From NCBI GenBank assembly GCA_030144725.1, contig JASKMD010000024.1, positions 3,153,076-3,217,075 of the forward strand: DNA of 64,000 nucleotides, written 5' to 3'. The position numbers and the translations under genes were made by a program. The notes beneath the pieces were generated by a model. The model did not search any database and had not been told where the DNA came from. It saw nothing but the letters and a program-made list of their open reading frames with translations. Positions 18,753 through 30,321 of this stretch are shown here, one piece after another. Position 1 is the first letter of the stretch, and each line of letters begins with the position of its first letter. Source of the stretch: Haematococcus lacustris. Lineage: Eukaryota; Chlorophyta; Chlorophyceae; Chlamydomonadales; Haematococcaceae.

Positions 18753-20646
18753 GCGCGGCCACATTACTGGCCCGCTCCCCGATGCGGAACTCGCGTGCAT
18801 GCGCCAGTAGTAAGGGCCCAGTGGTGGTCATCGACAACTACGACAGCTTCACATACAACTTATGTCAGGTACAGGGCACGCCAAACCTGCAGCCTGCAGC
18901 CACTCAGGACGTGACAGATGCAGGCATGGGCAGAGCCCAGGTTATACTCTGTCAAGACTAGCTGCAAGCATGCCCCTGCAGTACTTAGGTGACTGCGGCT
19001 GTGAGTATGTAGTCATCAAGAACGACGAGAAAACAACAGAAGAAATCAGGGCAATGAACCCACGAGGTATCCTAGTCTCTCCAGGGCCTGGTGAGTAGCC
19101 TTGCATGCACATGCAATGGCATGACAGGGAGCTACGCTAGCTATGCTATCTCACCACAGCTGGCAACTGCTGAGAGAGTGGTCAGCCGTTGTGATGCGCA
19201 TGCTTGTTGCAGCAACTGAGCTCCCATGCATTCTCAAAGAGCGCGTGCACCTGTAAGCAGCTTTGCATCCATGTGTCAGCAAGAGGTATACAATACACTT
19301 ATGGGGTTATCCTCGTCTTCCAGGCAAGCCTATTGAGAGTGGCATCAGCTTGCAAGCCGTCAGGGAGCTGGGCCCAGACTTCCCCTTGTTTGGGGTCTGC
19401 ATGGGCCACCAATGTATTGGTGAAGCTTTTGGAGGTAGGTGACCGGCAATTCAGCTGCATCCTCCATGGCACTTGCATGCATGCATTTTCTGCAATGCGC
19501 GGTGTGGGCTAGGGTAACGGGGTGGGCTCATCCACCACAGCAGCTGCCTGGCCTCAGTAAGTTGGGGCCGAACACAACATGCAGCTTTGCCAGGCTTGTT
19601 AAGCAGGGCGGGTACTGGGTAGGAGAGGTAAGGAGGGCAACTGTGTGATGTAGCTGCTGGACCAAGTGGACCTTAGTAGTGCACACTGGGCACCCAGGTT
19701 TGCCATCACCTGAGCACATATGGTGTCGTGTACACGTCTTATGCCCATGATCTACGAGTAACCTCTTGAGGTGGCTGCCAGGCAAGAGCGAAATGATTTT
19801 TGCGTTGCTGGTGTGCACCCAAGCTGACAGCTGCTGCATCCTGTGTCATGCTGCTTAGGCGATGTGGTCAGGGCACCCGGCGGTGTGATGCACGGCAAGA
19901 CTTCGCCAGTGTTTCACAACAACCAGGGCCTGTTGGAGGGCTTGCCAAAGTAGGTCTCCTGGCGACATGGCTGGCAGCGTAGGTAATATGCATGCTAGGA
20001 GCACTGCAAGCAGTGGATGCTCCGGCAGCTACTGCTGTGTGCCATGAGCATCGACTGCCTACCTCCATACAGCGCAGTCACAGGCGTAGACAAGCGTAGG
20101 CACAAGCATGCGTACAGCTGGAGGCGTTACACACAAACTTGGCAGGGGTTTTGGCATGGATGCCGGGAAGACCCTAGCCAGTGTGCAAGCTGGCCATGTA
20201 TTGCCATCTGTTGCCCCTCATCTTTCCCTGCAGCCCTTTCCTTGCTGGGCGCTACCACAGCCTGGTAATCAAGCAGGACACGTTGCCAGCTGAGCTTGAG
20301 GTCACGGCTTGGACAGACGATGGCACCATCATGGGAGTGCGGCACAAGCACCACCCTCATATTCAGGTAGCTGGGATGCCTACCTGGCCATATCAAGCTG
20401 GCAGGGACATCAGTGTGTCAAAGCATCATCACCACATGACAGCTGACGGTCACAACAGCATAATCACAACCTCGTCACCTGCCTTCACCAGCCGGTCCTT
20501 TGTTGAGCGGAGCAAAGCGTGCTGTGCTTGACTGGCTGCAGGGCGTGCAGTTCCATCCGGAGAGCATTATCACAGAGAGTGGCAAGCTCATCGTCAAGAA
20601 TTTTGTCACGACAATGACCGAGGGTGAGGTGTTGAGTGCAGCATGA
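18753..20646 (+). CDS. anthranilate synthase beta subunit (glutamine amidotransferase, TrpG/PabA type)
   Basis: Exons are 18753-18868, 18982-19090, 19324-19434, 19859-19949, 20234-20366 and 20542-20646, in consistent phase. From the ATG at 18782 this gives about 211 residues, the normal TrpG size. Exon 1 has [14 protein letters not shown], and exon 2 ends in ILVSPGPG. Exon 3 holds the nucleophile Cys in [16 protein letters not shown]. Exon 4 has the [18 protein letters not shown] segment. Exon 5 has FLAGRYHSL, and exon 6 has the catalytic His and Glu in GVQFHPESI. The enzyme releases ammonia from glutamine for the TrpE subunit in tryptophan synthesis, in plastids of plants and algae. A transit peptide is expected; the region before 18753 is in frame but its first exon is not certain. 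The close homologue PabA (aminodeoxychorismate synthase) cannot be fully excluded. The stop is read in frame 15 codons past FVTTM, and a further splice at 20624 is possible. Confidence 0.9.
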
Positions 20647-21263
20647 TGCCGTTGTGTTTGCCTCAAACATGGTAGCAGTGCTGCATGCGGTTTGCACGTG
20701 GCAGCTTAGAGACGGAACATGTGTCTGATCGACCAAACAAGCCTGCAGTCCAGTGCAGGTGGGTACACTGCAACTGAAGTGCCTAAACGCCATTCTGGCA
20801 CGTCGGCACTAGTTTCAGTCATCCCGTATAGCAGACGTAATGTTGGTGATGGCTGGCATGCTGGCTGCATGCTCGGCCTTGTGTCCCTTAGACTCAGTTC
20901 CTGGACCAGGCTCGGCCTATGTAGAAGAAGAAGAGGATTGCTTAGACCACTTGGCCACTAGGGGTTCGGTCATGCAGGAGAATGCGGTGTTGGCATCCTC
21001 CCGCCGTTCCTACGATTCTACGGGCCTGGCCTGGAATAGACCATTCACCCAGAGGAGTCTGGCAGCATCACTGCGCAAGAGCTCTAAAGCAGCTCTATAG
21101 AGGCTGATACCTGACATCGCCACCGCCTTAGCCTGTGATTTCGCGCTTCCCCCTAGCTTGCTAAGCATACCCCCTCCCCAGAGCTCTACCACCCTAGGTA
21201 TCAGCACATAATTTCACTGAATGGCATCGTTGCCGCACACGACATTCGTTAAGACAGGTGACT
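20647..21263. other. spacer downstream of trpG gene
   Basis: An open frame near 20840-21100 (with VEEEEDCLDHLATRG) could be a last exon of the upstream gene if the donor at 20624 is used. I see nothing conserved in it and leave it uncalled. Otherwise the stretch has no feature. Confidence 0.3.
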
Positions 21264-22279
21264 AGGGTTGGCCAGAACCGTAGCGGCGTATATACGTAGG
21301 TACGTATATACAGTATATACGTAGCGTACCCCGACCACCGTGTATCCGTAGGCAGCCGTAGGTACGTCGGTTGACCGTACAATACCGTAGGTTTGACCGT
21401 AGTTTTCACGCTTGAACCGTACACGCGACGGCATAATCGCGAGATTGCAAAGGACGCAGGACGCACAAGTCACCGTAACTGCGGGTGAGGCCGTAACCGC
21501 GGTCATATGTAAGTCGTTGCGATAGCCAGCCCGCCCAGCCCAGCCCAGCCCAGCCCAGCCCAGCCCAGCCCAGCCCAGCCCAGCCCAGCCCAGCCCAGCC
21601 CAGCCCAGCCCAGCCCAGCCCAGCCCAGCCCAGCCCAGCCCAGCCCAGCCCAGCCCAGCCCAGCCCAGCCCAGCCCAGCCCAGCCCAGCCCAGCCCAGCC
21701 CAGCCCAGCCCAGCCAGCCCAGCCAACCAGCCAGCCCAGCCAACCCAGCCAGCCCAGCCCGCCAAGCAACCCCTCCCGTCCCGTACCAAGATCGCATACA
21801 TCCGGGGAAACAGCAACGCATGCCTGGAGGTGGTGGAGGAAGAGGAGGTGGTGATGTTGTAGAGAAAGCTAGCACGAGGGGGTTAGACCATGGCAGAGTG
21901 GGAGCACATGGCCACACATGTGTGCCACAACATGATTGGCCGAGTAGGAGCATATGAAATACTGACTACACAACTGCACCCACGGCTGCCACACGAGGGG
22001 TTTGGACACATGCTTGGCGCACAGAGTAGGAGCACATTGCTAACAGCATGCATGGCTGGCTGGCATATAGATGTGTCACGACACTGCTATTGGTTGAGAT
22101 TCTGAACATGCTTACCCCTAGCGGGCGTTTCTTTAGTTGTTGTGCACCAAACTACATACTCACTTTCGCAAAATGATGACCCCGCCCCTACGGAAGACAC
22201 TACGGAACTACGAATACAGTATATACGTATGTATATACCGTCTTTCTAGCCGCCACATACGGATCTGGCCAACCCTACA
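21264..22279. mobile_element. hAT-like non-autonomous element (MITE) carrying a satellite
   Basis: The left end reads TAGGGTTGGCCAGAACCGTA. The right end, inverted, reads TAGGGTTGGCCAGATCCGTA. The flanks are CAGGTGAC and CAGGCGAC, an 8-bp target duplication with one mismatch. TIR type and duplication length fit the hAT superfamily. Subterminal regions contain mirrored GTATATAC motifs (21288-21325 and 22214-22242). There is no transposase ORF. A CAGCC array fills much of the left half. Confidence 0.8.
21528..21770 (-). repeat. (CAGCC)n satellite within the MITE
   Basis: About 37 near-perfect CAGCC units up to about 21713, then a degenerate tail of CAGCC/CAACC units. The open frames through it (GLGWA-type peptides) are repeat artefacts. 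Confidence 0.95.
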
Positions 22280-22540
22280 GGCGACACCTTAAAACAGGTG
22301 GTTGTCAACACATTCATGGCGGTTACCACAAGGTTTAATCCTACCATTACCCACGTCCCGCAGTGTCAAACGGCACCTGCACCCTTGCTGGGCGCACGGG
22401 GGTTGGGGCGTGTAGTATTCATCCTCGGTGTCATCGCCTGTCGTTATCGTCGGCGTCCTTATTGGGCCAGCAAGGCTACAACAACGACACACGGGCTCAA
22501 CACACTGAGCTCTTGCTTTCTCTTGCGGAGGTTTTAGGAA

Positions 22541-22690
22541 TGATTTCCTTGCGAGCCGATGCCTCCAGCCTGGAGGCGAAGCTGCAGCAGGTCAAGCTCG
22601 ACAGTAAAGGAGCCCCTAGTAAAGGTCCTGGTGAGTGGCTCCAGTAAAGGTCCTGTGTCCCTTTTGTCAAGCAGCCAAATGCCATTCGCT
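22541..22690 (-). repeat. diverged dispersed repeat, copy 1
   Basis: This stretch parallels about 24789-24944 in the same orientation, with matches such as CCTTGCGAGCC/CCTGACGAGCC, GGAGG.GAAGCTG and CTGTGTCCC. Similarity is also visible on the minus-strand translation (LLEPL..TF.R...TV.LD), so it may be a remnant of a transposon ORF. No intact gene is present. Confidence 0.45.
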
Positions 22691-23186
22691 CTGGAACCCC
22701 TCAGCTACAGCTGGGCAGCTTTTCCCACGCAGCAGCTTGCTTTCGGAAAAGCCCAGTGCACGTGTCCCTGTGCAGGCAGCTCCTCGTCCGCCTTTTCCCC
22801 GCAAACTGGAAGCCTCTTGTCTAGCGTGCTGGCCGGTGACGCCCGGGAGGCATCTATGCGGCAGTGCTTCTCAGCAGCATTTGACGCGGAGGTGCGGTGG
22901 GCGACACCACTGGCTGTGTGGAAACTGCAGCCTAACGCACGACTACCCTGCTGCCCGGAGGTGGCCTAGGATCCCATTCCCTTTACCATGTATCACCCCA
23001 TGGACATGTGGTTTACCATTGTGATTGGGCGGTAGATCTTCTTGCTCAGGGCAGTGTATAACCAAAACCCTACAGCCAACCTTTGCCACAGCAGTGCATT
23101 CAGGACGTGCTTTCTGGCGTGGCTCTCCCATGCTGCCCCCAAGCAGTGTGGTCCACTCGCCATCCTACTCCCTGCCTGCCCGCAGG

Positions 23187-23683
23187 TCAATTACCTGACC
23201 AGCCTGAACATAGAGCTGACAAAAGACCGGCGTCGGCAAATCCTTGCAGACATCCTAGTGTGGGCAGAGGTCACTCAACAGCACTACGATGCCACAACAA
23301 GGAGGTCAGCAACCATGACAGCATGCGCTATGGGCATGGTTATAGGCAGGACAGGAGCTGTAACATCACCGCCGCATGGGGCTCAGCAACAGGGTTTGCA
23401 GCAACGTTGACAGTTGAACTGCAGCAATGTATGCATGGTGATGACTGGAGATTGGAACTCAGTCATGGGCCAGCAAGTTGTCTGTTAAAAGCATTGGCAA
23501 GAACAGTTGGTTCAGGCGCACCACCGCTTGATGTCATGTGCCAGCAAGCAGTCATCAACAAATCGGTGTTGTGCTGTGCTGCTTGCCTGCAGCTTTGTGT
23601 TGGAACCCAACCAGCATGATGAGTCATTCCTGCGCATTGGCAGCTTCCTGAAGGACGCTATGCAAGAGCAGGGCCTGCTGTGA
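23187..23683 (+). CDS. unrecognised protein, last two exons
   Basis: Exon 23187-23306, after acceptor CTGCCCGCAG, reads NYLTSLNIELTKDRRRQILA and DILVWAEVTQQHYDATTR. It joins in phase to exon 23592-23683, after acceptor TGCCTGCAG, which reads SFVLEPNQHDESFLRIGSFL then KDAMQEQGLL and a TGA stop. The amphipathic, charged composition and clean splice borders speak for a real gene. I do not recognise the family and could not identify the upstream exons between 22700 and 23180. Confidence 0.45.
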
Positions 23684-24944
23684 TGACCTACATCGCACAT
23701 GCAATGTGATGGGTATGATACTTGGGCTGGGGGGAGGCAGCCGGCCACGGCCATTCTGAGTTGTCCCTGCTGTGCCCTGGTGGTCCCTAGTGGTCCGATT
23801 CGTATGGAGGCTTTGGTGAGGGATGAGGGGGCTGGGGGGTCGGCAGCACTGCAATCCTGATCATTGTCGTGGCAGCTTCAGCAGCACCAGCCGCCAGAGG
23901 CATGTGGGTGCTGGAGTTGCACCAAACCCTGCTGCCATGGTGGACATGCAGGGTGAGCTGCATCATGGCACTGGGTGAGGGTGGGGGTTGTTAAGCCACA
24001 TCCCTGCCTTCATGGAGCTCCCATTCTTGCATGCAGCTCACTTGAGTGTGTGAGGCACATAGCAGTGTTGACATTGGGTGAGAGACCTTGCACATGCTTT
24101 GTACAAAACCAGCTATTGCTTTGGACGGCACAATCTAAGCTGTGGCGGAATTGTCGCCAACGCACGCTAAGCACCTAGCGCAAGCCCTTGCTTGCAACTA
24201 TTGCTTGGCTGCTCCTGGTGTCAATGGCTCCTGCTGTGCATGGTTGCGGCATGACCATGGAATACCCATGAGATGATGGCCTTCGGGTCTGGCATTTGCC
24301 CAGCGGCAAGAAATTGAGGTTCTTTTTTGCTCGAACAGAAGATGCCTGGCAATCTGGGTCATGGGACAATCGCCCTATTGCGAGTGCGATGGGTGTGTGT
24401 GGGGTAAAGGAGGCAAAGGGTGCAAAGAAGTGTAGGGTGCAAGTGGCAGGGTGTCTCGGGAATGACAGCAAATCCATTGTAGGTGTGGTTGCATAGCGGT
24501 GGTGGTCTCACGGGGTGGGTAATGCTGCCATGACGACAGTTGTCTGCGCTGTAACATCAGACGTTTTAATGATCGGCCCGTACTAAACATGTCACTATCA
24601 AGTGACCACTAAACATGTCACTATCAAGTGACCACTAAGCGCCTGCTGCGCATTGCGGCAATCAACAAATAACAAGCCAAGAGCAGGATAGCCATAGGCG
24701 CATGGTGTTGTGGGCCACATGTTGGCCGTCGTAGGGCGTACAAGGGTGAAACAGTGACCGTCACGCTAAACACGCCTAGTGCTAGCCTTGAAGATGACTT
24801 CCTGACGAGCCAATGCCTTCCGCTTGGAGGTGAAGCTGTCAAGCTTGACAGTCAAGAAGTCCCTAGCAAAGGTCTTGTGAAGAGGCTCCAACAACGGTGC
24901 TGTGTCCCATCTGTCAGCAGCTGCTCCAAACAACTCTGGCTTGC
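23684..24944. other. spacer between unrecognised gene and ARL8 3' end
   Basis: The spacer holds a direct duplication of a roughly 28-base unit containing AACATGTCACTATCAAGTGA (about 24587-24643) and the second copy of the diverged repeat (24789-24944), which ends at the ARL8 stop codon. No coding exon is supported. Confidence 0.4.
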
Positions 24945-27900
24945 TCAGCTCTTGGCATGTCGCGTGAGCCATTCCAGCGTGATGTCAATGTTGGTCTGCC
25001 GCCTGCAGCTGACGCTGTACACGCACACCTCACGCGGTTCTCTCAGCCCCTGCAGCCATTGCAAGCAACAGGTTGAGGAGGACTGGGAGGAAGAGGGCAA
25101 GGGAGGCATCACCCACTGCAATCAGGCAACATTAAAACAAGCAGCCAGGCAGCCCAAGCAGCCATGCCCAGCTGACGTTCATATCAACGGAAACACACCA
25201 TCATCACCATGCGCCATGGGCAACATTACACCCTGTGGGGCCAGTCGCTAGTCCCATGCCCAGTTCCACTCACTCGTATGCGTAACTCAACCAGGCATTC
25301 CAGCAGCTACATCGCTCACATACTGGCCCATGCAGGAACCATGCGCATGGTGATGCATGATGGTGCATGGTTGTGCTTGCGACCTGGACATATTCAGCGG
25401 GCCCATCGCACCTTCAACATCAGCTTGTCAATCATGGCAGCTGTGCCCAAGGCACCTGGCAGGTCATGCTTGTTTCCCAGCACCAGCAAAGGGATGCCCT
25501 TCAGGCTGGGCTTGTCCAGCAAGCTATGCAGCTCATTGCGTGCAGCCTGCATGCCAGTGCCCATGTGACTGGCAGTTCAGGTCTTAAGCAGATCACTCAC
25601 TTTGGCTTGTGGCAGCGGCCAAGTCTGCCAGTACAGCATGTGAAACATCACACAAGTGAGCTACAAACTTTGAACATGTGTGTTGTGCGAGTGATGAGTA
25701 CAGCATCTACATATAAAAAATTTAAGGGGGCAAGATGAAAATCATGCTCGGAATGGCCTGCAAACGCGCGCACAGCCTCCTCTAATCAGAGCCATCAACC
25801 ACACAAGGAGAGAGTCGAGCGCGACTCACTGTGCAGTGAGATCAAAAGTCGTTCTGAGATTTGGAGGCAAAATTGCGAGACGAGTAGTGGGTCTGGTAAT
25901 GTAGACGCTAGCGCGTCCACTCGCGCTGTATCGTTTTGGTGTGGCCGGTCCGTCAACCGAAAGTCCAGTCAAACAAGCATACAAGAAGACAGCCCCAGCT
26001 CTGCACTGGGCAGTGAGATTCACTTTCGATTGGCGACTTTTTGAAACGAAATATTACGTTTGAGCTACGATCATGGCTCGGCACGTGGTGACGCCAGTGC
26101 GCGGGATGAAATACAACATCACGCAGGTTGGCCCATCAATTTGAATGAAATGAACATAATGCAGGTTGGTTCATCGATTTGAACTGACAGCCGCAGTCCA
26201 GGGCCAGGACTGGGCTGCAGCTCACGGATGCGGCGCTTGGCCGTGGCGTGGGTGGCGTGCACGTCAACTTTGCGCACTGCCTATGCGATAATACGTGTGC
26301 AGCCTCTGCTTTAGCGCGAGGGAGCCTCCAAAAGCAGCCAGGCGGGCAGCAGGGGCAGCAACAGCAGGGGCAGCAGCAGCAGGGGCAGCAGCCACAGGGG
26401 CAGCAGCAGCAGGGGCAGCAGCAGCAGGGGGGGCAGCAGCAGGGGCAGCAGGGGCAGGGGCGGCAGGGGCAATAGGGGCAGCAGCAGCAGGGGCAGCAGG
26501 GGGAGCAGCGGCAGCAGTGGCAGCAGCGGCAGCATCAGCGGCAGTGGCATCAGCGGCGGCGGCAGCAGCAGGGGCAGCAGCAGCGGCATCATCACCAGCA
26601 GCAGCAGGGGCAGCAGTAGCAGGGGCAGCAGCAGCAGGGGCAGCAGCAACAGGGGCAGCAGAAGACAGCAGTAGGCAGCGGTAGGCAGCAGGCAGCAGCA
26701 GGGGCAGGAGCAGCAAGGGCAGCAGCAGCAGGGGCAGCAGCAACAGGGGCAGTAGTAGCAGGGGCAGCAGCAGCAGCAGTGGCAGCAGTGGCAGCAGCGG
26801 CAGCAGGGGCAGGGGCAGCGGCAGCAACCTCATAATCTAAAGCAGGAGGCAACAGCTTGAGCATGCAACTGGGCATGCAATTAGGGTGTTGATGGCACAG
26901 TTTAAGGCCAGCGGTGCATAAACCAGCCATCACATGTTGCATGCTGGTGGTTTACATTTGGCAATGGGTGCAGAGGGATTGTGCGATGGTACACATTTGA
27001 TGCTTCAGCTGAATACTGCAAGCGATGAACAGCCAGCTGAGGATCGGCAAGCATGACAGCGGGGACATGACTAGCTCTACATGAGGGCTGTAGGATTCAA
27101 CAGCAGTCCCACACTACGTAACAAATAGCAACACGGTGAAAAGACATTCCACTTGAGCAATGTCAAATGTCCTTGGAGGTGGCTGCGGCCAGTGTTCAGT
27201 AAGGCATAGCAATCTCGCACATCAGGTATCACGGGCCACACTGTCAATATGAGCATGACCTAAGCAGATTCCAATTGACCTGACACATGACCTTCCCTGG
27301 CGGCAGGATAGCAAGGGCATGCCGTGAGGCTTCTCTCCACCCTGCTTGCACGCTTGATGGCGAAGGCGTAGTCTTTACTTCTTTCTTGACACATGACCTG
27401 ACGTTGCATAACTTGAACGTGCATACTTTTGTTTGGCTGCATGCGGGCTTGCTTGACCGGCTGTCTATCGGGCTGGTTGTTAAAGAAATGGAGGCCGCAC
27501 ATGCATACGTTGCCTGCTGCCCGTCCAATGTGGGACGGGCCCTCTGCCCTAGTGTGACATGAAACCCCGAGACTGTTGAGATTGGACTAGGACTGATGGA
27601 CTAGGACTATTGGACATGCAGGTTTGCATGCAGACCAGCATGCTGACCCATGGGTGCTGGTGGTGCATGTCCATGCCAGAATTAGCATGTGCACAGCTGG
27701 CAAGCAAGCATGCATGTGCTGCCATGCATGCACTACTGACCTCCAGGCTGTCGATGTCGGACGCGTCCACGACGTACACAATGGCTTGAACGCCACGGCA
27801 GTAGCGCTCCCACAGGCTGCGGAAGCGTGGCTGTGGGTCACACAATTCACACCACCAGGCGAGGCTCAAGTCATACTCACGTCATACTAGCATTCCTAGG

Positions 27901-29127
27901 TTCTGCTTACTGCTGCTGACTCTAGGCACTGCTAACTTAGTCAGGCAGAGTGATGTGTAACGTGCCAGCATGGAAGTGTGGCTGCAGCGCAGAAAATGGG
28001 AAGGTTAAGGTCAGACTTGCCACATGGCCACGCGGTCTGATAGTGGTATCCAAACATGTCCCTTCACACCTGGCCTCCTAGGTCCCACATTTTGATTGTT
28101 ACACCACCCTTCACACACTTCTTCATGCTGAAGCCAACCTGCGGGCAACAGATTTCACATGTGTGATGTATTGTCCATCCATACCACAACGCTCCCTGGA
28201 CAAGGCGCACAACCCACAACACAGCTATGCTGTCAACAAAGCTGAAGCATGTCAACGGACAGCTAAAGCATGTCAGCGGACAGCTAAAGCATGTCAGCGG
28301 ACAGCTAAAGCATGTCAGCTGTCCCTAGCTGTTGGATTACAGTCTGAGAAGCTGACGCTGACAAGGTTAATAAAAGCTGCAGCTGTGGATGTGGTGGTCT
28401 TCCTGCGGTGAATAAAGGTGCGATCACTGGCCAGTGGCACTGACAGACGCCCTCTGGCCCACCGTGGGGATCATGTCCTCCTGGTGTGTCCCAGTAGTGA
28501 GCACATTGACCAGGGAGCTTTTCCTGCACAGGGCTTGTGCAAGCTGGTCAGGGGTGTGCCTGAGACCTGTGACCTTGCCCTTAGCCACAGCCCCAGCATT
28601 TCCAGATAAGCCTACTTGCCAGCGAGCCAGCACCATACCAACACCCTTGCTGGGCTGCATTGCCCTACAGCTAGGGGCTGGATGGCAACAGAGGGTGAGC
28701 GCATCAGAGAGTCCATGCAGCGCTATGTCCTTGGTGTTGCACCGCTTACCCTGCATTTTGAAGTCCGACTGCATGCACCAGGCAAGGGCGACACACACAA
28801 AGTCAGGGAGGATGCCAGTTGTAGTCAAACACACATGCACTGTCATCTAAGCTCTCCCAAGCTCACTGACAGTGTAGATGCTATGGGGTGCGGCTGCCAT
28901 GCCATGGTGCTTGTCTGCAGAACTCCTGCTCCCCCACCCCCACCAGCCCCACTCACTCAACGCAATCTCCATTTCTCGTTTGAAGAACAAACTGCAGACA
29001 TGTCACGCATAGCCGCTCTCTCACCACTTCGTCGTCTAGCCTACTCATTTGGTGGGCGCATCTTCACGTGCATACGACCCCCTCACCTTCGCAGCCAGTC
29101 CACCCAGCTGTACATCCATTTCAGCAT
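24945..29127 (-). CDS. ARL8: ARL8-type small GTPase, eight exons
   Basis: Exons on the minus strand are 29087-29127, 28957-28991, 28593-28614, 28463-28523, 28070-28138, 27741-27830, 25412-25546 and 24945-25049. They sum to 558 bases, 185 residues plus stop, the family length, with all phases compatible. The N-terminus [14 protein letters not shown] then [10 protein letters not shown] is the amphipathic, Trp-rich helix typical of ARL8, which is not myristoylated. The P-loop is split between exon 3 (GLSGNAG) and exon 4 (KSSLVNV). Switch I is DMIPTVGFSM, switch II is [20 protein letters not shown], and the guanine-specificity motif is [14 protein letters not shown]. The SCRR segment in [17 protein letters not shown] and a C-terminal EWLTRHAKS complete the fold. 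In other eukaryotes ARL8 sits on lysosomes or vacuoles and recruits trafficking effectors. The 22-base exon 3 has an AG acceptor but no GT donor, and the P-loop appears one residue longer than usual. Confidence 0.92.
26073..26475 (+). CDS. candidate nested gene in ARL8 intron 6 (unrecognised)
   Basis: A possible exon 26073-26126 reads [18 protein letters not shown] and stops at a GT donor in phase 0. A possible second exon from 26221, after acceptor GGGCTGCAG, reads [20 protein letters not shown] and continues into a Gln/Gly repeat encoded by the CAG-rich minisatellite, ending at 26475. It lies wholly inside ARL8 intron 6 on the opposite strand. I recognise no family, so it may be spurious. 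Confidence 0.25.
26336..26826 (+). repeat. GCAGCAGGG-type minisatellite
   Basis: About 490 bases of imperfect GCAGCAGGG/GCAGCGGCA units. Both strands are open in several frames (Gln/Gly, Ala/Gly, Leu/Pro peptides), which is a composition artefact. It is in ARL8 intron 6. Confidence 0.9.
28240..28322 (+). repeat. 21-bp tandem repeat in ARL8 intron 4
   Basis: About four units of GACAGCTAAAGCATGTCAGC(G), with minor variation, lie between ARL8 exons 4 and 5. Confidence 0.9.
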
Positions 29128-29315
29128 CCCCGTAGCAGGGCTTTGCTCAGTCGCCCAACTGTCAAAGGGTTCACACGCCAGCAGACAAGCGTACTTGCCT
29201 CGGCCGCGGTGACAGTGGCTTCGCTGGCGCAAAACTAGCTGGCACAAAACTCCCAACCACCTTTACGACCACCTGAATCCCTACCTCGCTCTCGCACCTT
29301 GTGTGATTGATCAAG
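29128..29315. promoter_or_regulatory. bidirectional promoter between ARL8 and RPN12
   Basis: Only 188 bases separate the start codons of two divergent housekeeping genes, so both promoters and both 5' leaders must overlap here. The sequence includes CCTCGGCCGCGGTGAC and a duplicated GGC(G/A)CAAAACTAGCTGGC-like motif, but no obvious TATA box. Confidence 0.6.
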
Positions 29316-30274
29316 ATGGCGGTGCTGACAGAGGCGCAAGCATTGCTCTCTCGGTTCAAGGTGCGCGAGAGTGCAGCCGGGTCGACGGACAGTGCGTTCA
29401 CACAGCTTCTGCACATGGGCTGCAGGATTCGTATGCTAGACAAGATCTGAAGACAGCAGAGAGTCTTTTAGGACAGTTGAAGGTGCGTCAAGCTCGTGAA
29501 GCCCTTACTTAAGATCAAATCTGCAATGTGATCTCTACTTCTCTCTGCAGGTTAAGCTCATTCAACTGCCAGCATTGCCCCCAGTATCACAGCCCTCTGC
29601 TACAGCTCAACAGGAGCTGGCCTTAGCACGTAGGTTCCCACCCAGCCTAATGTGATGCGTCCCTGGCTCACCTGCCAACGACACCATAGTCTGAGCATTT
29701 TCGCAAGCCATGTGACAATTTCTAGCATGTTCTTACGCTGATAAAGTCATACCACAGCTCACCTCCTTTGGTGACCATGTTCACCGTCAACACCATGACC
29801 AGGTGATGCAATGGAGCATGCAGCCATGCTGGCAGTCAAGTTACAAGACGAGGCTGCAGCAGAGCGTGCCTTTGTACAGCTCAAGGTATTCTACAATGAC
29901 ACCAGGTGCGCAATTCATAACACGTCAGCCACTCCACAGGTTAGTACCGCGGCAATGCTGGCCCTGTTTGGTGTCAGGCAGCATTTTGCTATTTAAGCGC
30001 TACGTAGCTGGTGCTCGCAAAGCTCTTGCGCTTCCATCTGGGACCATGACCTCATCTCCTAATGGAGTGGCTTTGCAGCTCTGGGTCGTAGCACTGCAAA
30101 ATATGCGTTTACGACATGGCCTAAGGCTCGGTTAGGGTTAGGGTAAAGTTAGGGGTTTGGGTTTGGGTTAGGGGCGAGGGTTAGGCTTGGGTATTTCAAA
30201 CCCTAACCCTATACAATGTGGCCTCGGGCTGTGCTTCTTTGCATCCCTCCACGCCTACATTGCCAAGATGGTGC

Positions 30275-30321
<47 letters not shown>

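Noticed and set aside
21249..21953. ORFs encoding GLGWA repeats
   Set aside because: Direct translation of the CAGCC satellite inside a MITE; no coding signature.
26264..26833. Leu/Pro- and Ala-rich ORFs on both strands
   Set aside because: Artefacts of the GCAGCAGGG minisatellite; all frames are open and none is conserved-looking.
28240..28322. CRISPR-like array
   Set aside because: The 21-base units are contiguous without spacers, in a eukaryotic intron.
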